Source of the DNA: Mycobacteriaceae bacterium
GTDB lineage: Bacteria; Actinomycetota; Actinomycetes; Mycobacteriales; Mycobacteriaceae
Assembly (NCBI GenBank): GCA_019749805.1
Contig: JAIEPH010000058.1
Location: forward strand, 62,001 to 126,000
Reading direction: 5' to 3'
Length of the DNA stretch: 64,000 bases
Below the pieces are notes generated by a model. That model saw only the letters and a list, made by a program, of their open reading frames with translations, was not told the origin of the DNA and did not search any database. Position numbers and translations under genes: made by a program. Shown piece by piece: positions 51,376 to 60,990 of the stretch (position 1 is the first letter of the stretch; every line of letters starts with the position of its first letter).

Positions 51376-52673
51376 ATGAGGTTCATTTCCCGCGCCCAGC
51401 CGTAGATCCCCCCGACCCAGCAGGCCATGGGGATGACTGCCGCGAGTGCGACGCACTCGATGACCTCGACGGTACGCAGCACGATCGGACTCACCGTCGG
51501 CCTGACGATGCAGCCCAGTGCGGCGGCACCCATGGACGCGGCGAGCACACTGATCACAGGCGCGTGGGCCGGCGCGGCGACGGCGGCCGCAGCGAAACCC
51601 GCGAGGAGACAGAGCACCCCGGCACCTGCGAGGCTCGCGCGGCGGGTCGCATCGACATGGGTGCGCACGCGCAGCAGGAGCACCAACACGACGATCGCGA
51701 TGAAGGACGTCCCGCGGAGCGTCGAGCCCGCATCACAGACCTCCCCGACGGCAACCGCTACCGCACCGAGCACCGCGGCCGCCGACGATCCCGCCACCAG
51801 TCCAGTCAATGTTTGGTGACAACGCCTGACGTTGGGCGCGGCGTCCGGTGTGATGCCACTGAAAGTCATCGCCAGCCTGGGCGTGAAACCCAGCGTTGCG
51901 AGGGACAGACCGACGAGCATCGCGCCGCCCGCGCTCAGCTGCAGACCCCACGACACGGCAGCGGCCGCAGTGGCGGCCACCTGCACGGCCAGTGCGGCTG
52001 TCGCCGTCAAACATGTTCTGCCGCAATTCGTCACACGCAGCAGGAGAATCGCTGCAGCGAAAATGGCCGCGGATGCCAGCAGGAGGCCGGATACCAACGT
52101 GCCTGCCCGTACCGTCAGAAATCCGGTAGTCCCCGCGCAGAGCACCGTGATGAGACTCAGCGTCACGCATATCAGGGGGTCGCCGCGTAGCCGCCGAATG
52201 GCAACCGCCCCGGCCCCGGCGACGACCGTCAGAGACGTGCCGACGAGGATCCGGTCACTCATCGCAACGTCCGCTGCCGGCCACGCCAACACCGCGGTAC
52301 CACAGCCGCCGAGCAGCACGCAGGCGATGGCGGGAAGCATCCGGGGCGCGGTCGTTCGGTCCGCGGCCACGGCGTGGCAGGGGTCGCACGAGGACCATTC
52401 GGCAGCCGCAGGCTCGGTTGTCGTCAGTATCAACAGATCACCCTCGCGAACATCGTTGTCGTTCAGGGAGTCTGACTCGGCCATCGGGGATTCGCCCAGC
52501 TTCGACAACACCCAGTCGAGGCCCGGTGTCGCCGTGCTATCGCGGTGAACAAGATCGACGATCTGCGGCACGAGCTCACCGACGCCCACATCAGCCGGCA
52601 GCTCGAGATCGACCGCGCGATGTGCGTCATCGATGCAGGACGCCACGGTCAGCCGACACAGCGAATCCGGCAT
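51372..52673 (-). CDS. eccD4: ESX-4 membrane channel component EccD4
   Basis: This 433-residue protein has an N-terminal ubiquitin-like domain (residues 1-95) followed by about eleven hydrophobic spans, the EccD layout. It forms the membrane vestibule of the secretion complex. The ATG at 52673 is preferred over a TTG one codon upstream because AGGGGGA sits at proper distance. It is co-translated with mycP4 and divergent from eccC4 across 115 bp. Confidence 0.93.
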   Translation of the reverse strand: MPDSLCRLTVASCIDDAHRAVDLELPADVGVGELVPQIVDLVHRDSTATPGLDWVLSKLGESPMAESDSLNDNDVREGDLLILTTTEPAAAEWSSCDPCHAVAADRTTAPRMLPAIACVLLGGCGTAVLAWPAADVAMSDRILVGTSLTVVAGAGAVAIRRLRGDPLICVTLSLITVLCAGTTGFLTVRAGTLVSGLLLASAAIFAAAILLLRVTNCGRTCLTATAALAVQVAATAAAAVSWGLQLSAGGAMLVGLSLATLGFTPRLAMTFSGITPDAAPNVRRCHQTLTGLVAGSSAAAVLGAVAVAVGEVCDAGSTLRGTSFIAIVVLVLLLRVRTHVDATRRASLAGAGVLCLLAGFAAAAVAAPAHAPVISVLAASMGAAALGCIVRPTVSPIVLRTVEVIECVALAAVIPMACWVGGIYGWAREMNLI

Positions 52674-52788
52674 CAAGTCCCCCTTCTCCCTGCCGCGTCA
52701 ACCGTAACCTCGTCCGCGGGAACGCAATCGCGCTAATTCGATTGGCTGGGGATGGAACCGGAATCACCGCGACGACGTCCATTCTTCG

Positions 52789-55700
52789 ATGGAATTCGTA
52801 CGTCAGCCGCGCGTGTCGCCGCCGCCATTACCCGACGGCGTCGTCGTCGTCGAAGCTCCACCGCGGATTCCGGCGCCGACGCCGCTGAACCCGCTCGCCC
52901 GCCTGCTGCCGCTGGCCATGCTCGTTGCGGCCGTCGGGATGATGGCGGTCTATCTCACGTCGGGTGGGCAGTCGATGCGCAACCCGATGTACATGTTCTT
53001 CCCCGTGATGATGCTGACGTCGGTGCTCGGGTCGCTGGTTTACGGCGCGAGGGGAACCAACACCACCGCTGAGATCAACCGGGGTCGGCAGAAGTACCTC
53101 GACTACCTCGACTCCGTCGACCGTGCGGCCGAAGGCACTGCCGATGCGCAACGCGAGTTCTTGCGGTGGCGCCACCCTGGAGCCGGCGCGCTGTGGACCC
53201 TGGCGGGTAGCAGACGGATGTGGGAGCGAACACCGGATGACCCGGATTACTGCGTCATCCGGGTGGGGATCGGTGAGCAACCCCTGTCCACCGCGTTGAC
53301 CGAGCCGGAACTCGACGGCACCGAAGAGCAGGATCCCGTCGCCGTCAACGCGGTACGGCGGCTGATTCGTTGCCGGTCAGTCGTGGCCGATGTGCCGATC
53401 ACGCTCGCGTTGCGCAGGTGTTCGGCGATCACCCTCGACGGTGACGCAGAGGCCGCACGGGCATTCCTCCGAGCCCTCGTATGTCAGCTCGCGGTGTTTC
53501 ACGGCCCTGACGACATCGCCGTTGTCGCCGATCCGTGTAACGAATGGGACTGGCTGAAATGGCTCCCGCACCAGCGGCACTCGCGCATGGGTGCGTCCCG
53601 GCGCGACATCGCGAGAATCCTGGATAGCGCAGAAGGGATTGAATTTCGGATCGAAACATCACGAGATGCCGTCGCGATTGGAGAGCGGCTGCAGCTGCAC
53701 GTCACCGGGGAAGCCCTGGTCGTCCGCGGGCACGGTGACGAAGAAGTGCATGCGCGGCCTGATCTGTTGACGGTGGCTCAGGCGACGGCGTGCGCTCGTC
53801 GTCTCGCCCGTTATCGGTGTGCCGCCGCGGCGGCAACCGATGCCGAGAAGCGCGGGATCGACTGGATGGATCTGATGGGTATCGGAGAGATCGATCCCGA
53901 GAAGCTCTGGCGGGCAACTGGTGACGGGCACATCGTGCCGGTTCCGATCGGCGTCGCGGACAACGGAACCCGCGTACTTCTCGACATCAACGAGGCAGCG
54001 CGAAATGGTATGGGGCCGCACGGATTGTGTGTGGGTGCAACGGGGTCCGGCAAGTCTGAACTGCTGCGCACGTTGGCACTCGGGATGATCGCAGCCCACC
54101 CGCCGGATGCCCTCAACCTCATCCTTGTGGACTTCAAGGGCGGCGCGACATTTGTCGGTATGGAGCGCGCCAGGCACGTCGGTGCCGTCATCACCAACCT
54201 GGCGGGTGAAGCGCACCTCGTCAGCCGGATGAACGACGCGCTTTTGGGCGAGATCAACCGCCGCCAGGAGGTACTCCGGGCTGCCGGACGATTCGCCAAT
54301 CTCGCCGAATATCAGCGTGCACGATCCCATGACGCCCACCTGCCGCCGCTCCCCGCATTGTTCATCTTGGTCGACGAATTCTCCGAACTGCTCAGCCAGC
54401 ATCCCGACTTCGCCGAACTATTCGTGGCGATCGGACGACTGGGTCGATCACTGGGCATGCATCTACTGCTCGCCAGCCAGCGGCTCGACGAAGGCAGACT
54501 GCGCGGCCTCGAGACACATCTGTCCTACCGGATCTGCCTGAAGACCTTCTCCGCCGGTGAATCTCGAGCGGTCCTCGGAGTTCCCGACGCCTACCACCTG
54601 CCCGGCACGCCTGGAGCGGCCTATCTCAAGTCCGGCTCGGGAGATCTCGTACGGTTCCAGACCGCCTTCGTGTCGGGCCCTGGTCGCGAGTTGTGTACCG
54701 GACGCACATCGACGGCACCACCACGTGCTCGACTGTTCACGGCCGCGACCGTCGATACTCCCCGCGAAATCACGGATATCGAGCCGCAGCCGCCGACTCG
54801 AACCGTTTTGGACACCATGCTGGACCAGGTGGCCGGCCGCGGTGCGGCCGCGCATCAGGTGTGGTTGCCGCCGCTGACACGGCCGCCGACCCTGGATGCC
54901 TTGCTGCCGGGGCCTGGTCATCGCAGGTTGGCGGTGCCGATTGGCTTGGTGGACAAACCGTACGAACAACGCCGCGATCCGTTCGTCGTCGAATTGGACG
55001 GCGCGGCAGGCAACGTCGCAATCGTCGGTGCACCGCGGTCCGGAAAGTCGACGGCGTTACGGACCATGCTGCTGGCGCTCGCTGAGCACCACGACCCCGC
55101 GGAGGTCGGGTTCTACTGTCTCGACTTCGGCGGTGGAGCCTTGTCTTCTCTACGCGATCTGCCGCACGTGGGATCGATGGCCGGACGTCTGGACGGCGAC
55201 CTGTGTCGCCGCACCGTCGCGGTGGTGACATCGGTGATGCGGACGCGGGAGTCGCTGTTCCGTCGGCTGGCTGTCGATTCAATGCTCGCGTATCGCCGTC
55301 ATGGGGCCGACGATCCGTTCGGCGACGTGTTCTTGGTCATCGACGGCTGGGCGACGCTGCGGCAGGAGTTCGATCATCTCGAAGGAGCGATCACTGCAAT
55401 TGCGGCCCAGGGCCTTTCGTTCGGCGTCCACGTGGTCATCACCGCGTCGCGGTGGGCCGATTTGCGGCCTGCCTTGAAGGATCAGATCGCGACACGCATC
55501 GAGCTCCGTCTCGGTGACCCCGCCGACTCCGAAATGGATCGCAAGCGTGCGCGTGACCTGTCGGGACGTCCACCCGGTCGCGGCATCACGCCGAGCGGCC
55601 GCGAATTCGCGGTCGCATTGCCGCGGTGGGACGGCGTACCGACCGTGAACGGACTTGCCGAGGCGATCACCGCCGACACCCAACGCCTGCGCGAGCGCTG

Positions 55701-56460
55701 GGCGCCGAGCACCGCACCGGTGGTCCAACTGCTGCCGACTCAGGTGCACCGTGACGAACTCGAGGACGGCGGTGTGATCCTCGGTGTCGGCGAACGCGAA
55801 TTGAGTACCGTCCAACTCGATTTCGCAGATCAGCCCCATCTGCTCGTGCTCGGCGAAGTGGCGTGTGGGAAGACCGCGACTTTGCGGCTGCTGTGTCGTG
55901 AGTTGATCCGCGCCAGCACCGCCGACGAGGTTCAACTCGAGATCATCGACTTTCGCAGGACTCTTCTGGGCGTGGTCGAGTCCGAACATCTGAGTGGGTA
56001 TGCGATGTCGCCGGCTTCGCTGACGTCGCGGCTGCCGGCGATCGTCGACAGACTTGAGGCGCGCATGCCCGGCGACAACGTCACCCAACAGCAGTTGCGT
56101 ACGCGGTCCTGGTGGACTGGGCCGGACATCTACCTGATCATCGATGACTATGACCTGGTGGCGGGCATGACGGGAAACCCGCTGGCACCGCTCGCCGATT
56201 TCTTGCCGCACGCCAAAGATCTCGGGCTTCATGTCGTCGTCGCCCGGCGCTCCGGAGGTGCTGCGCGCGCGATGTTCGATCCCGTCCTGGCGAGGATGCG
56301 CGAGCTCGGCTGCATGGGCTTGATGATGAGCGCGAGCGCGGATGAGGGTGTACTGCTCGGAACTGTGAGACCGTCGGCGCTTCCGCCTGGCCGGGGAACG
56401 TTGATCACCCGGGGTGATGCGGATCAGCTCGTCCAGGTTGCCTGGATAGATCCACCATGA
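52789..56460 (+). CDS. eccC4: ESX-4 FtsK/SpoIIIE-type ATPase EccC4 (single polypeptide)
   Basis: This 1223-residue motor protein has two membrane spans near residues 35-85. Three FtsK-like ATPase domains follow: Walker A GATGSGKS at 416-423, GAPRSGKS at 747-754, and a third, degenerate one, GEVACGKT, at 1022-1029. Walker B-type ILVDEFSELL follows the first. EccC recognises substrates and powers export. It is one chain rather than split EccCa/EccCb. It overlaps the next gene by four bases (ATGA). Confidence 0.96.
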   Translation: MEFVRQPRVSPPPLPDGVVVVEAPPRIPAPTPLNPLARLLPLAMLVAAVGMMAVYLTSGGQSMRNPMYMFFPVMMLTSVLGSLVYGARGTNTTAEINRGRQKYLDYLDSVDRAAEGTADAQREFLRWRHPGAGALWTLAGSRRMWERTPDDPDYCVIRVGIGEQPLSTALTEPELDGTEEQDPVAVNAVRRLIRCRSVVADVPITLALRRCSAITLDGDAEAARAFLRALVCQLAVFHGPDDIAVVADPCNEWDWLKWLPHQRHSRMGASRRDIARILDSAEGIEFRIETSRDAVAIGERLQLHVTGEALVVRGHGDEEVHARPDLLTVAQATACARRLARYRCAAAAATDAEKRGIDWMDLMGIGEIDPEKLWRATGDGHIVPVPIGVADNGTRVLLDINEAARNGMGPHGLCVGATGSGKSELLRTLALGMIAAHPPDALNLILVDFKGGATFVGMERARHVGAVITNLAGEAHLVSRMNDALLGEINRRQEVLRAAGRFANLAEYQRARSHDAHLPPLPALFILVDEFSELLSQHPDFAELFVAIGRLGRSLGMHLLLASQRLDEGRLRGLETHLSYRICLKTFSAGESRAVLGVPDAYHLPGTPGAAYLKSGSGDLVRFQTAFVSGPGRELCTGRTSTAPPRARLFTAATVDTPREITDIEPQPPTRTVLDTMLDQVAGRGAAAHQVWLPPLTRPPTLDALLPGPGHRRLAVPIGLVDKPYEQRRDPFVVELDGAAGNVAIVGAPRSGKSTALRTMLLALAEHHDPAEVGFYCLDFGGGALSSLRDLPHVGSMAGRLDGDLCRRTVAVVTSVMRTRESLFRRLAVDSMLAYRRHGADDPFGDVFLVIDGWATLRQEFDHLEGAITAIAAQGLSFGVHVVITASRWADLRPALKDQIATRIELRLGDPADSEMDRKRARDLSGRPPGRGITPSGREFAVALPRWDGVPTVNGLAEAITADTQRLRERWAPSTAPVVQLLPTQVHRDELEDGGVILGVGERELSTVQLDFADQPHLLVLGEVACGKTATLRLLCRELIRASTADEVQLEIIDFRRTLLGVVESEHLSGYAMSPASLTSRLPAIVDRLEARMPGDNVTQQQLRTRSWWTGPDIYLIIDDYDLVAGMTGNPLAPLADFLPHAKDLGLHVVVARRSGGAARAMFDPVLARMRELGCMGLMMSASADEGVLLGTVRPSALPPGRGTLITRGDADQLVQVAWIDPP

Positions 56461-57620
56461 TCGAAGTCCTCATCGAGGTTGGGCCGGGGACGATTCGAGG
56501 GCCCAACGATGTTCGTCCGGAATGGGTGTCGGTTGCTCTCGACTCCGTGGACGATGAGCTCGCGTTGCTCGACGATCGCCCAGTGCCGGTACGTGACGTA
56601 TGGGAAGACGTGATGCGAGCAGTCACTGGAGCCGGCGTCGACACCGCAGTCGTCGTCTGTCCGGCATGGTGGTCGCCGACGCGAATCGACACGGTGCGAC
56701 GGGCCGCGCACACGGTGGCGGCCGAGGTCGTCGTGGTGGGGCGAATAGCGTTGCTGCGGGAGGGGATTCCGGCTGAGACGACGATCGTCGAGATCACCGC
56801 GGAAGTGGTGGTGGTTACCGTCGCGGACACGATCGTCGCCGTCGTGCCGCGGGAGGAGTCGGCCGCGGATGTCGATGCGATAGCGGCGGCCGTCGCGGCG
56901 CCCGCGGGCGTTCTGGTGGACGCCCCGTCGGCGGTACCCGGCGCCGACGCCCTCGCCTCGCTGATCGCAAGCCGCATGCGGACGATCGGCGTGCCCGTGC
57001 GAATCGCCGACGACGGTTGGGTACTGCGCGCCGCCGCTGTACACCGGTCACCTCAGCCGGGTGCTGCCGTCCGAGTCCGCGATCGCAAGGCCCTGGCGGT
57101 GCTGTTCGGCACTATATCGACGGCGGTGCTGTGCGGCGGGTTCGCCGTCATGTATGACGAGGAGCCGCGGTCAGACAGGATGCCGATGACCTTGCTCGTC
57201 GAGGGCAGGGTCGGTGTGATGGTGCCCACTGCGTGGACCGCGCAGCGCATCACCTCCGGCCCGGGATCGGCTCGGGTACAAGTGGTTTCACCGACGGATG
57301 CGGATATCGCCCTGCAGATCACGCAGTCCGTCGCTGCACCGCCGTCCAGCCTCGCGAACACCGCGGATTCTCTGCACGCTGCCTTCGCCGAGGCGCCCGA
57401 CGGCGCTTTCGTCGACTTCAACCCGTCGGCCCGTCGCGCGGATCGGGATGCAGTGACCTATCGAGAGGTTCGGTCGGGGCGTCACGTGGCGTGGACCGTC
57501 TTGGTCGATGGGGCCACCCGCATCGCGATCGGCTGCCAGAGCGCGCCGGGTCGCGAACACCTCGTACAGCGGGCCTGCGAAAGCGCGATTCGCTCCGCGC
57601 ATGCGGTGTCTCAAGAATGA
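56457..57620 (+). CDS. Type VII secretion-associated protein, Rv3446c-like
   Basis: This 387-residue protein has an N-terminal Hsp70/actin-like half (VVVCPAWWSPTRIDTVRRAA; VEITAEVVVVTVADT), a membrane span at about 211-233 and an extracytoplasmic C-terminal domain (VEGRVGVMVPTAWTAQRIT ... VTYREVRSGRHVAWTV) matching the TIGR03931-type region. It is conserved between eccC4 and esxU in ESX-4 loci. Its role is unknown. It is translationally coupled to eccC4. Confidence 0.85.
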   Translation: MIEVLIEVGPGTIRGPNDVRPEWVSVALDSVDDELALLDDRPVPVRDVWEDVMRAVTGAGVDTAVVVCPAWWSPTRIDTVRRAAHTVAAEVVVVGRIALLREGIPAETTIVEITAEVVVVTVADTIVAVVPREESAADVDAIAAAVAAPAGVLVDAPSAVPGADALASLIASRMRTIGVPVRIADDGWVLRAAAVHRSPQPGAAVRVRDRKALAVLFGTISTAVLCGGFAVMYDEEPRSDRMPMTLLVEGRVGVMVPTAWTAQRITSGPGSARVQVVSPTDADIALQITQSVAAPPSSLANTADSLHAAFAEAPDGAFVDFNPSARRADRDAVTYREVRSGRHVAWTVLVDGATRIAIGCQSAPGREHLVQRACESAIRSAHAVSQE

Positions 57621-57698
57621 CCGCAAATTCTGATGGAACCGAATGGGCGCCGATCGCGTCGAACTTCATAACAACACGGACCGATCGGGAGGACATCG

Positions 57699-58022
57699 AT
57701 GACGACACCGGCAGGTGGCGCACTCAACACCGACTTCGACCTGATGGCGGCCATCGCCGGGAAGACGGATGCGCGAAATGAGGAAATCCGGGCGATGCTG
57801 CAGTCATTCATCGGCCGCATGGGCGGTGTGCCGCCATCGGTTTGGGGTGGCGTGGCCGCATCTCGCTTTCACGACGTCGTGGATCGATGGAACGCCGAGT
57901 CGGTGAAGCTTCACGCCGCACTTCAGCGGATCGCCGAAACGATCCGCCTGAACCAGCAGACGCTTCGTGAAGCCGCGGACACCCACTCGCACCAGATCAA
58001 TGCCGTCGCCACCAACCTTTGA
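57699..58022 (+). CDS. esxU: ESX-4 WXG100-type substrate EsxU
   Basis: This 107-residue helical-hairpin protein has a WXG turn at W49-G-G51 (PPSVWGGVAASRF). It is expected to form a dimer with EsxT and to be secreted through ESX-4. The ATG follows GGGAGGACATC. It lies 78 bp after the Rv3446c-like gene and 10 bp before esxT. Confidence 0.92.
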   Translation: MTTPAGGALNTDFDLMAAIAGKTDARNEEIRAMLQSFIGRMGGVPPSVWGGVAASRFHDVVDRWNAESVKLHAALQRIAETIRLNQQTLREAADTHSHQINAVATNL

Positions 58023-58032
58023 GGAGTCCGAC

Positions 58033-58329
58033 ATGGAGAACGTGCTCTCGTACAACTTCGGTGAAATCGAGTACACCGTCCGCCAAGAGATCCACACAAC
58101 CTCGGCGCGGCTGAACGCAGCGCTGGACGAGCTGCGCGCTCAGATCGCGCCGCTGCAGGAGACCTGGACACGGCAGGCCGCCGAGGCGTACCGCATCGAG
58201 CAGGCCCGCTGGGAGCAGGCAGCGAGTGCGCTCAACGACATCCTTGTCAGGCTGGGCAACGCGGTCCGCGACGGCTCGGACGAAGTGGCAGCCACCGACC
58301 GGATGGCAGCCAACGCGTGGGGCGGATAG
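58033..58329 (+). CDS. esxT: ESX-4 WXG100-type substrate EsxT
   Basis: This 98-residue helical-hairpin partner of EsxU begins MENVLSYNFGEIEYTVRQEI, close to M. tuberculosis EsxT. The WXG turn is modified to W45-T-R47 (QETWTRQAAEAY), as also seen in EsxT homologues. The ATG at 58033 was chosen over the longer open frame because it begins the conserved N-terminus and follows GAGGAG. A terminator follows. Confidence 0.92.
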   Translation: MENVLSYNFGEIEYTVRQEIHTTSARLNAALDELRAQIAPLQETWTRQAAEAYRIEQARWEQAASALNDILVRLGNAVRDGSDEVAATDRMAANAWGG

Positions 58330-58390
58330 CCCCTCGACTCTGTGCGGTCCCACTCGGAGGGGAGCCTGGGGGGATTCGCCAGTGAAAGGG

Positions 58391-58434
58391 TTGCGCCACC
58401 GTGGCCGTTAGGAGAGGCGGCTGCGGTGGCGCAA
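58391..58434. terminator. Bidirectional terminator between esxT and the excalibur gene
   Basis: TTGCGCCACCG (58391-58401) and CGGTGGCGCAA (58424-58434) form a perfect 11-pair stem with a 22-base loop. It lies between two convergent genes, 61 bp after esxT and 7 bp after the excalibur stop, and could serve both. Confidence 0.65.
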
Positions 58435-58441
58435 ACTCTCA

Positions 58442-58639
58442 CTAGGACTCGCAGGCGATGCCGTCCTGATCGCGGTCGCCACCGTTCCAGTAGTCGGGAT
58501 CGCCCTGCGGAATGTCGGATCGACCGTCGGCTTTCGCTTGGCTGCAGTTCGCATAGGGCCCTTCGGCATTCGCGACCGAAGCGGCGCCGAGAGCGGCCGC
58601 CATGGCAACCAACCCAGCGGCGATGAGGGTACGAAACAT
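58442..58639 (-). CDS. Small secreted excalibur-domain protein
   Basis: This 65-residue protein has a signal peptide, residues 1-25 (cleavage after A-N-A), followed directly by an excalibur calcium-binding motif. The loop DRDQDGIACE (55-64) has D55, D57 and D59, and C32 pairs with C63. Excalibur domains are extracellular and resemble EF-hand loops. The ATG at 58639 has GGAG five bases upstream; a GTG at 58645 is also in frame. Confidence 0.9.
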   Translation of the reverse strand: MFRTLIAAGLVAMAAALGAASVANAEGPYANCSQAKADGRSDIPQGDPDYWNGGDRDQDGIACES

Positions 58640-58961
58640 GTTCACTCCGTTAATGATCTTGATGGAACTCGGTTCTTGGCAAAGGCTGCGACAGCGACCC
58701 AGACGAAGCTACGACGGCATGGCCGACCGAGAAATCGGGTGTTTCCCTATGCCTTGCCGGTTGTCGCATCGAGGGTCTGGGCCCGCTCGGTGCACTGAAG
58801 GCGTTTTGACCTGCGCGGACGTCCACGGGTAAGCTGCTCCGTTGGCGTGCGGTACGCCGGGGCCTCGGGTCTACGTCGGTCGCCGAGGATTCCCTGATCG
58901 CACACCATGACCGGCCCCCGGATCACTCCGGGATCAACCCGATATATGGAGAGGTAGCGCT
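58640..58961 (+). promoter_or_regulatory. rplM upstream region and leader
   Basis: This gap of about 320 bases holds no gene. It contains the promoter of the leftward excalibur gene and, at 58806-58835, a strong candidate rplM promoter. The rplM leader would be about 120 nt and can form a stem CCTCGG/CCGAGG around 58861-58887. L13 represses its own mRNA in E. coli, so a feedback site here is possible but unproven. Confidence 0.4.
58806..58835 (+). promoter_or_regulatory. Candidate SigA promoter of rplM-rpsI
   Basis: TTGACC (58806-58811), an 18-bp spacer, and TAAGCT (58830-58835). The -35 box matches the consensus at five of six positions and the -10 fits TANNNT. It lies about 125 bp before the rplM start. 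Confidence 0.6.
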
Positions 58962-59401
58962 GTGTCTACGTACACGCCGAAGGCGGGTGACACCACACGT
59001 TCGTGGTACGTCATCGACGCCACCGACGTGGTGCTCGGCCGGCTCGCCGTCGCAGCAGCGAATCTGCTGCGTGGCAAGCACAAGCCGACATTCACGCCGA
59101 ATGTCGACGGTGGCGATTTCGTCATCGTCATCAATGCAGACAAGGTCGCCATCAGCGGCGACAAACTCACGAAGAAGTTCGCCTACCGCCACTCGGGTTT
59201 TCCCGGCGGTCTGCGGGCGCGAGCGCTCGGTGACGAGATGCAGAAGCACGCCGACCGCGTCGTCGAAAAGGCGATCCTAGGCATGATTCCGCACACCAAG
59301 CTCGGCCATCAGATCCAGAAGAAGCTGAAGGTGTACGTCGGGCCGGATCATCCGCACGCCGCACAGCAGCCCATTCCGTATGAGATCAAGCAGGTGGCCC
59401 A

Positions 59402-59405
<4 letters not shown>
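58962..59405 (+). CDS. rplM: 50S ribosomal protein L13
   Basis: This 147-residue uL13 protein has SWYVIDATDVVLGRLAVAAA, INADKVAISGDKLTKK, YRHSGFPGGLR and MIPHTKLGHQ blocks. It is an early 50S assembly protein. The start is GTG with GAGAGG upstream. Its stop overlaps the rpsI GTG by four bases (GTGA). Confidence 0.98.
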
Positions 59406-59905
<500 letters not shown>

Positions 59906-59921
59906 TCGAGACCCCTCGGAG

Positions 59922-59958
59922 CCGCCGGGCACGCATTCGCGTGCCCGGCGGTCTTCCG
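59922..59958 (+). terminator. Terminator after rpsI
   Basis: CCGCCGGGCACGC (59922-59934) and GCGTGCCCGGCGG (59939-59951) form a perfect 13-pair stem with a four-base loop, followed by TCTTCC. It is the strongest hairpin in the window and lies 16 bases after the rpsI stop. Confidence 0.85.
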
Positions 59959-60464
59959 TTCAGCGCCCAAAAAGTTTCCGAGGATATTGCCGGCGGCGCT
60001 GCCTGCCTGCTGCCCTCCGCCGGTGCCGACGACGACCCCGCCGGGCGCCTCTTCGGACGGCATTCTGCGGGGAGAACAGCACACTGCGGCCTGGAAGGTC
60101 CTTTCGACGTTGGCGGCGACGTTATCGATTGGCCCGCGGCAGCGCGATGGGGTTCAGATTGAAAATATTTTTCCCGGCGTCAGTAACGATCTTGGGGTGG
60201 TCTGCCGACAGACAAATAAAGTTCTCGCCAGGACTTTTAAGGTGACGTTAGTAATGAACTCAGTTAATTAGCTCCTAAGCAATAAAAGATCTTGGATCAG
60301 GTTTTTTCCGGAAATCTTGTTTAGCTGTCTGCCGATGGTGGAAGTTCTCCCCGGGGAGCAGAGGCGCAACCCTTTCGCGCTGGGCAGGCAGTTCCTGCCG
60401 AGGGTGGTCACCGAGGCCACGGGGTCGGGGCGGATCACTGCTTCCTGACTGAAAGGAATATCTG
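59959..60464. other. Long intergenic spacer with AT-rich core
   Basis: About 500 bases without a convincing gene. The first half has normal GC. From about 60160 to 60330 the GC drops sharply; 60241-60300 has 22 G/C in 60 bases, against about two thirds nearby. Palindromes TTTCCGGAAA (60305-60314) and CTCCCCGGGGAG (60347-60358) lie beyond it. It probably holds the promoter of the downstream secreted-protein gene. Short open frames inside it have no recognisable features. Confidence 0.5.
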
Positions 60465-60851
60465 ATGCACAACATCATGAAGAGGGCGTCAGCCGGCGCC
60501 GTATTGGGCGGATCGCTCTTGTTCACCGCAGGCCTGGGTATGGCAGGTGCTCAGCCGCTGAACCTGCAGGACGGTCTGGTCAACCTCGCGGTTGGCGATG
60601 TGACCATCCTCGAGGATGTGAATGTCGGTGTCGCGGCGAACGTCGCGGCGGCCATCTGTGGTCTCGAGGTCGGACCGATCAACGTTCTCGGCGAGTCGGT
60701 CGACACCGACGGCGGCACCGAAACGGTCTGCACCGTCACTGGTGGGCCCATCAACCTCACCCAGAACGCCGGCACACCCGGCCAGTCGGGCGGTGCGGGT
60801 AACTCCGAGGACTCGAACGCCGGAGGCAACCAGGACCGTCCGAACGGATAG
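60465..60851 (+). CDS. Small secreted protein with hydrophobic repeat-like core
   Basis: This 128-residue protein has a signal peptide, residues 1-29 (cleavage after A-G-A). The mature part starts QPLNLQDGLVNLAVGDVTIL and is rich in Val, Asn and Gly with two cysteines (AAICGLEVG, ETVCTVTGG). It ends in a Gly/Asn/Ser-rich tail. The VNV-type strands recall surface-active actinobacterial proteins such as chaplins and rodlins, but the resemblance is loose. It has its own terminator and an unusual AT-rich upstream region. Confidence 0.75.
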   Translation: MHNIMKRASAGAVLGGSLLFTAGLGMAGAQPLNLQDGLVNLAVGDVTILEDVNVGVAANVAAAICGLEVGPINVLGESVDTDGGTETVCTVTGGPINLTQNAGTPGQSGGAGNSEDSNAGGNQDRPNG

Positions 60852-60867
60852 CTGACCTACAAGCGTT

Positions 60868-60903
60868 CTCACCGCCCGTGTCCACCAGGATGCGGGCGGT
60901 GAG
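60868..60903 (+). terminator. Terminator after the small secreted protein gene
   Basis: CTCACCGCCCG (60868-60878) and CGGGCGGTGAG (60893-60903) form a perfect 11-pair stem with a 14-base loop, 17 bases after the stop. It separates this gene from glmM. Confidence 0.7.
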
Positions 60904-60990
60904 TCGCGTTTGGGTACCAATTCGATGGAGGCTCGCGGCTCGACGGCGCTGGTTGGCTCTTTGGACATCACTTATGAGAAGTTTGTCCGC

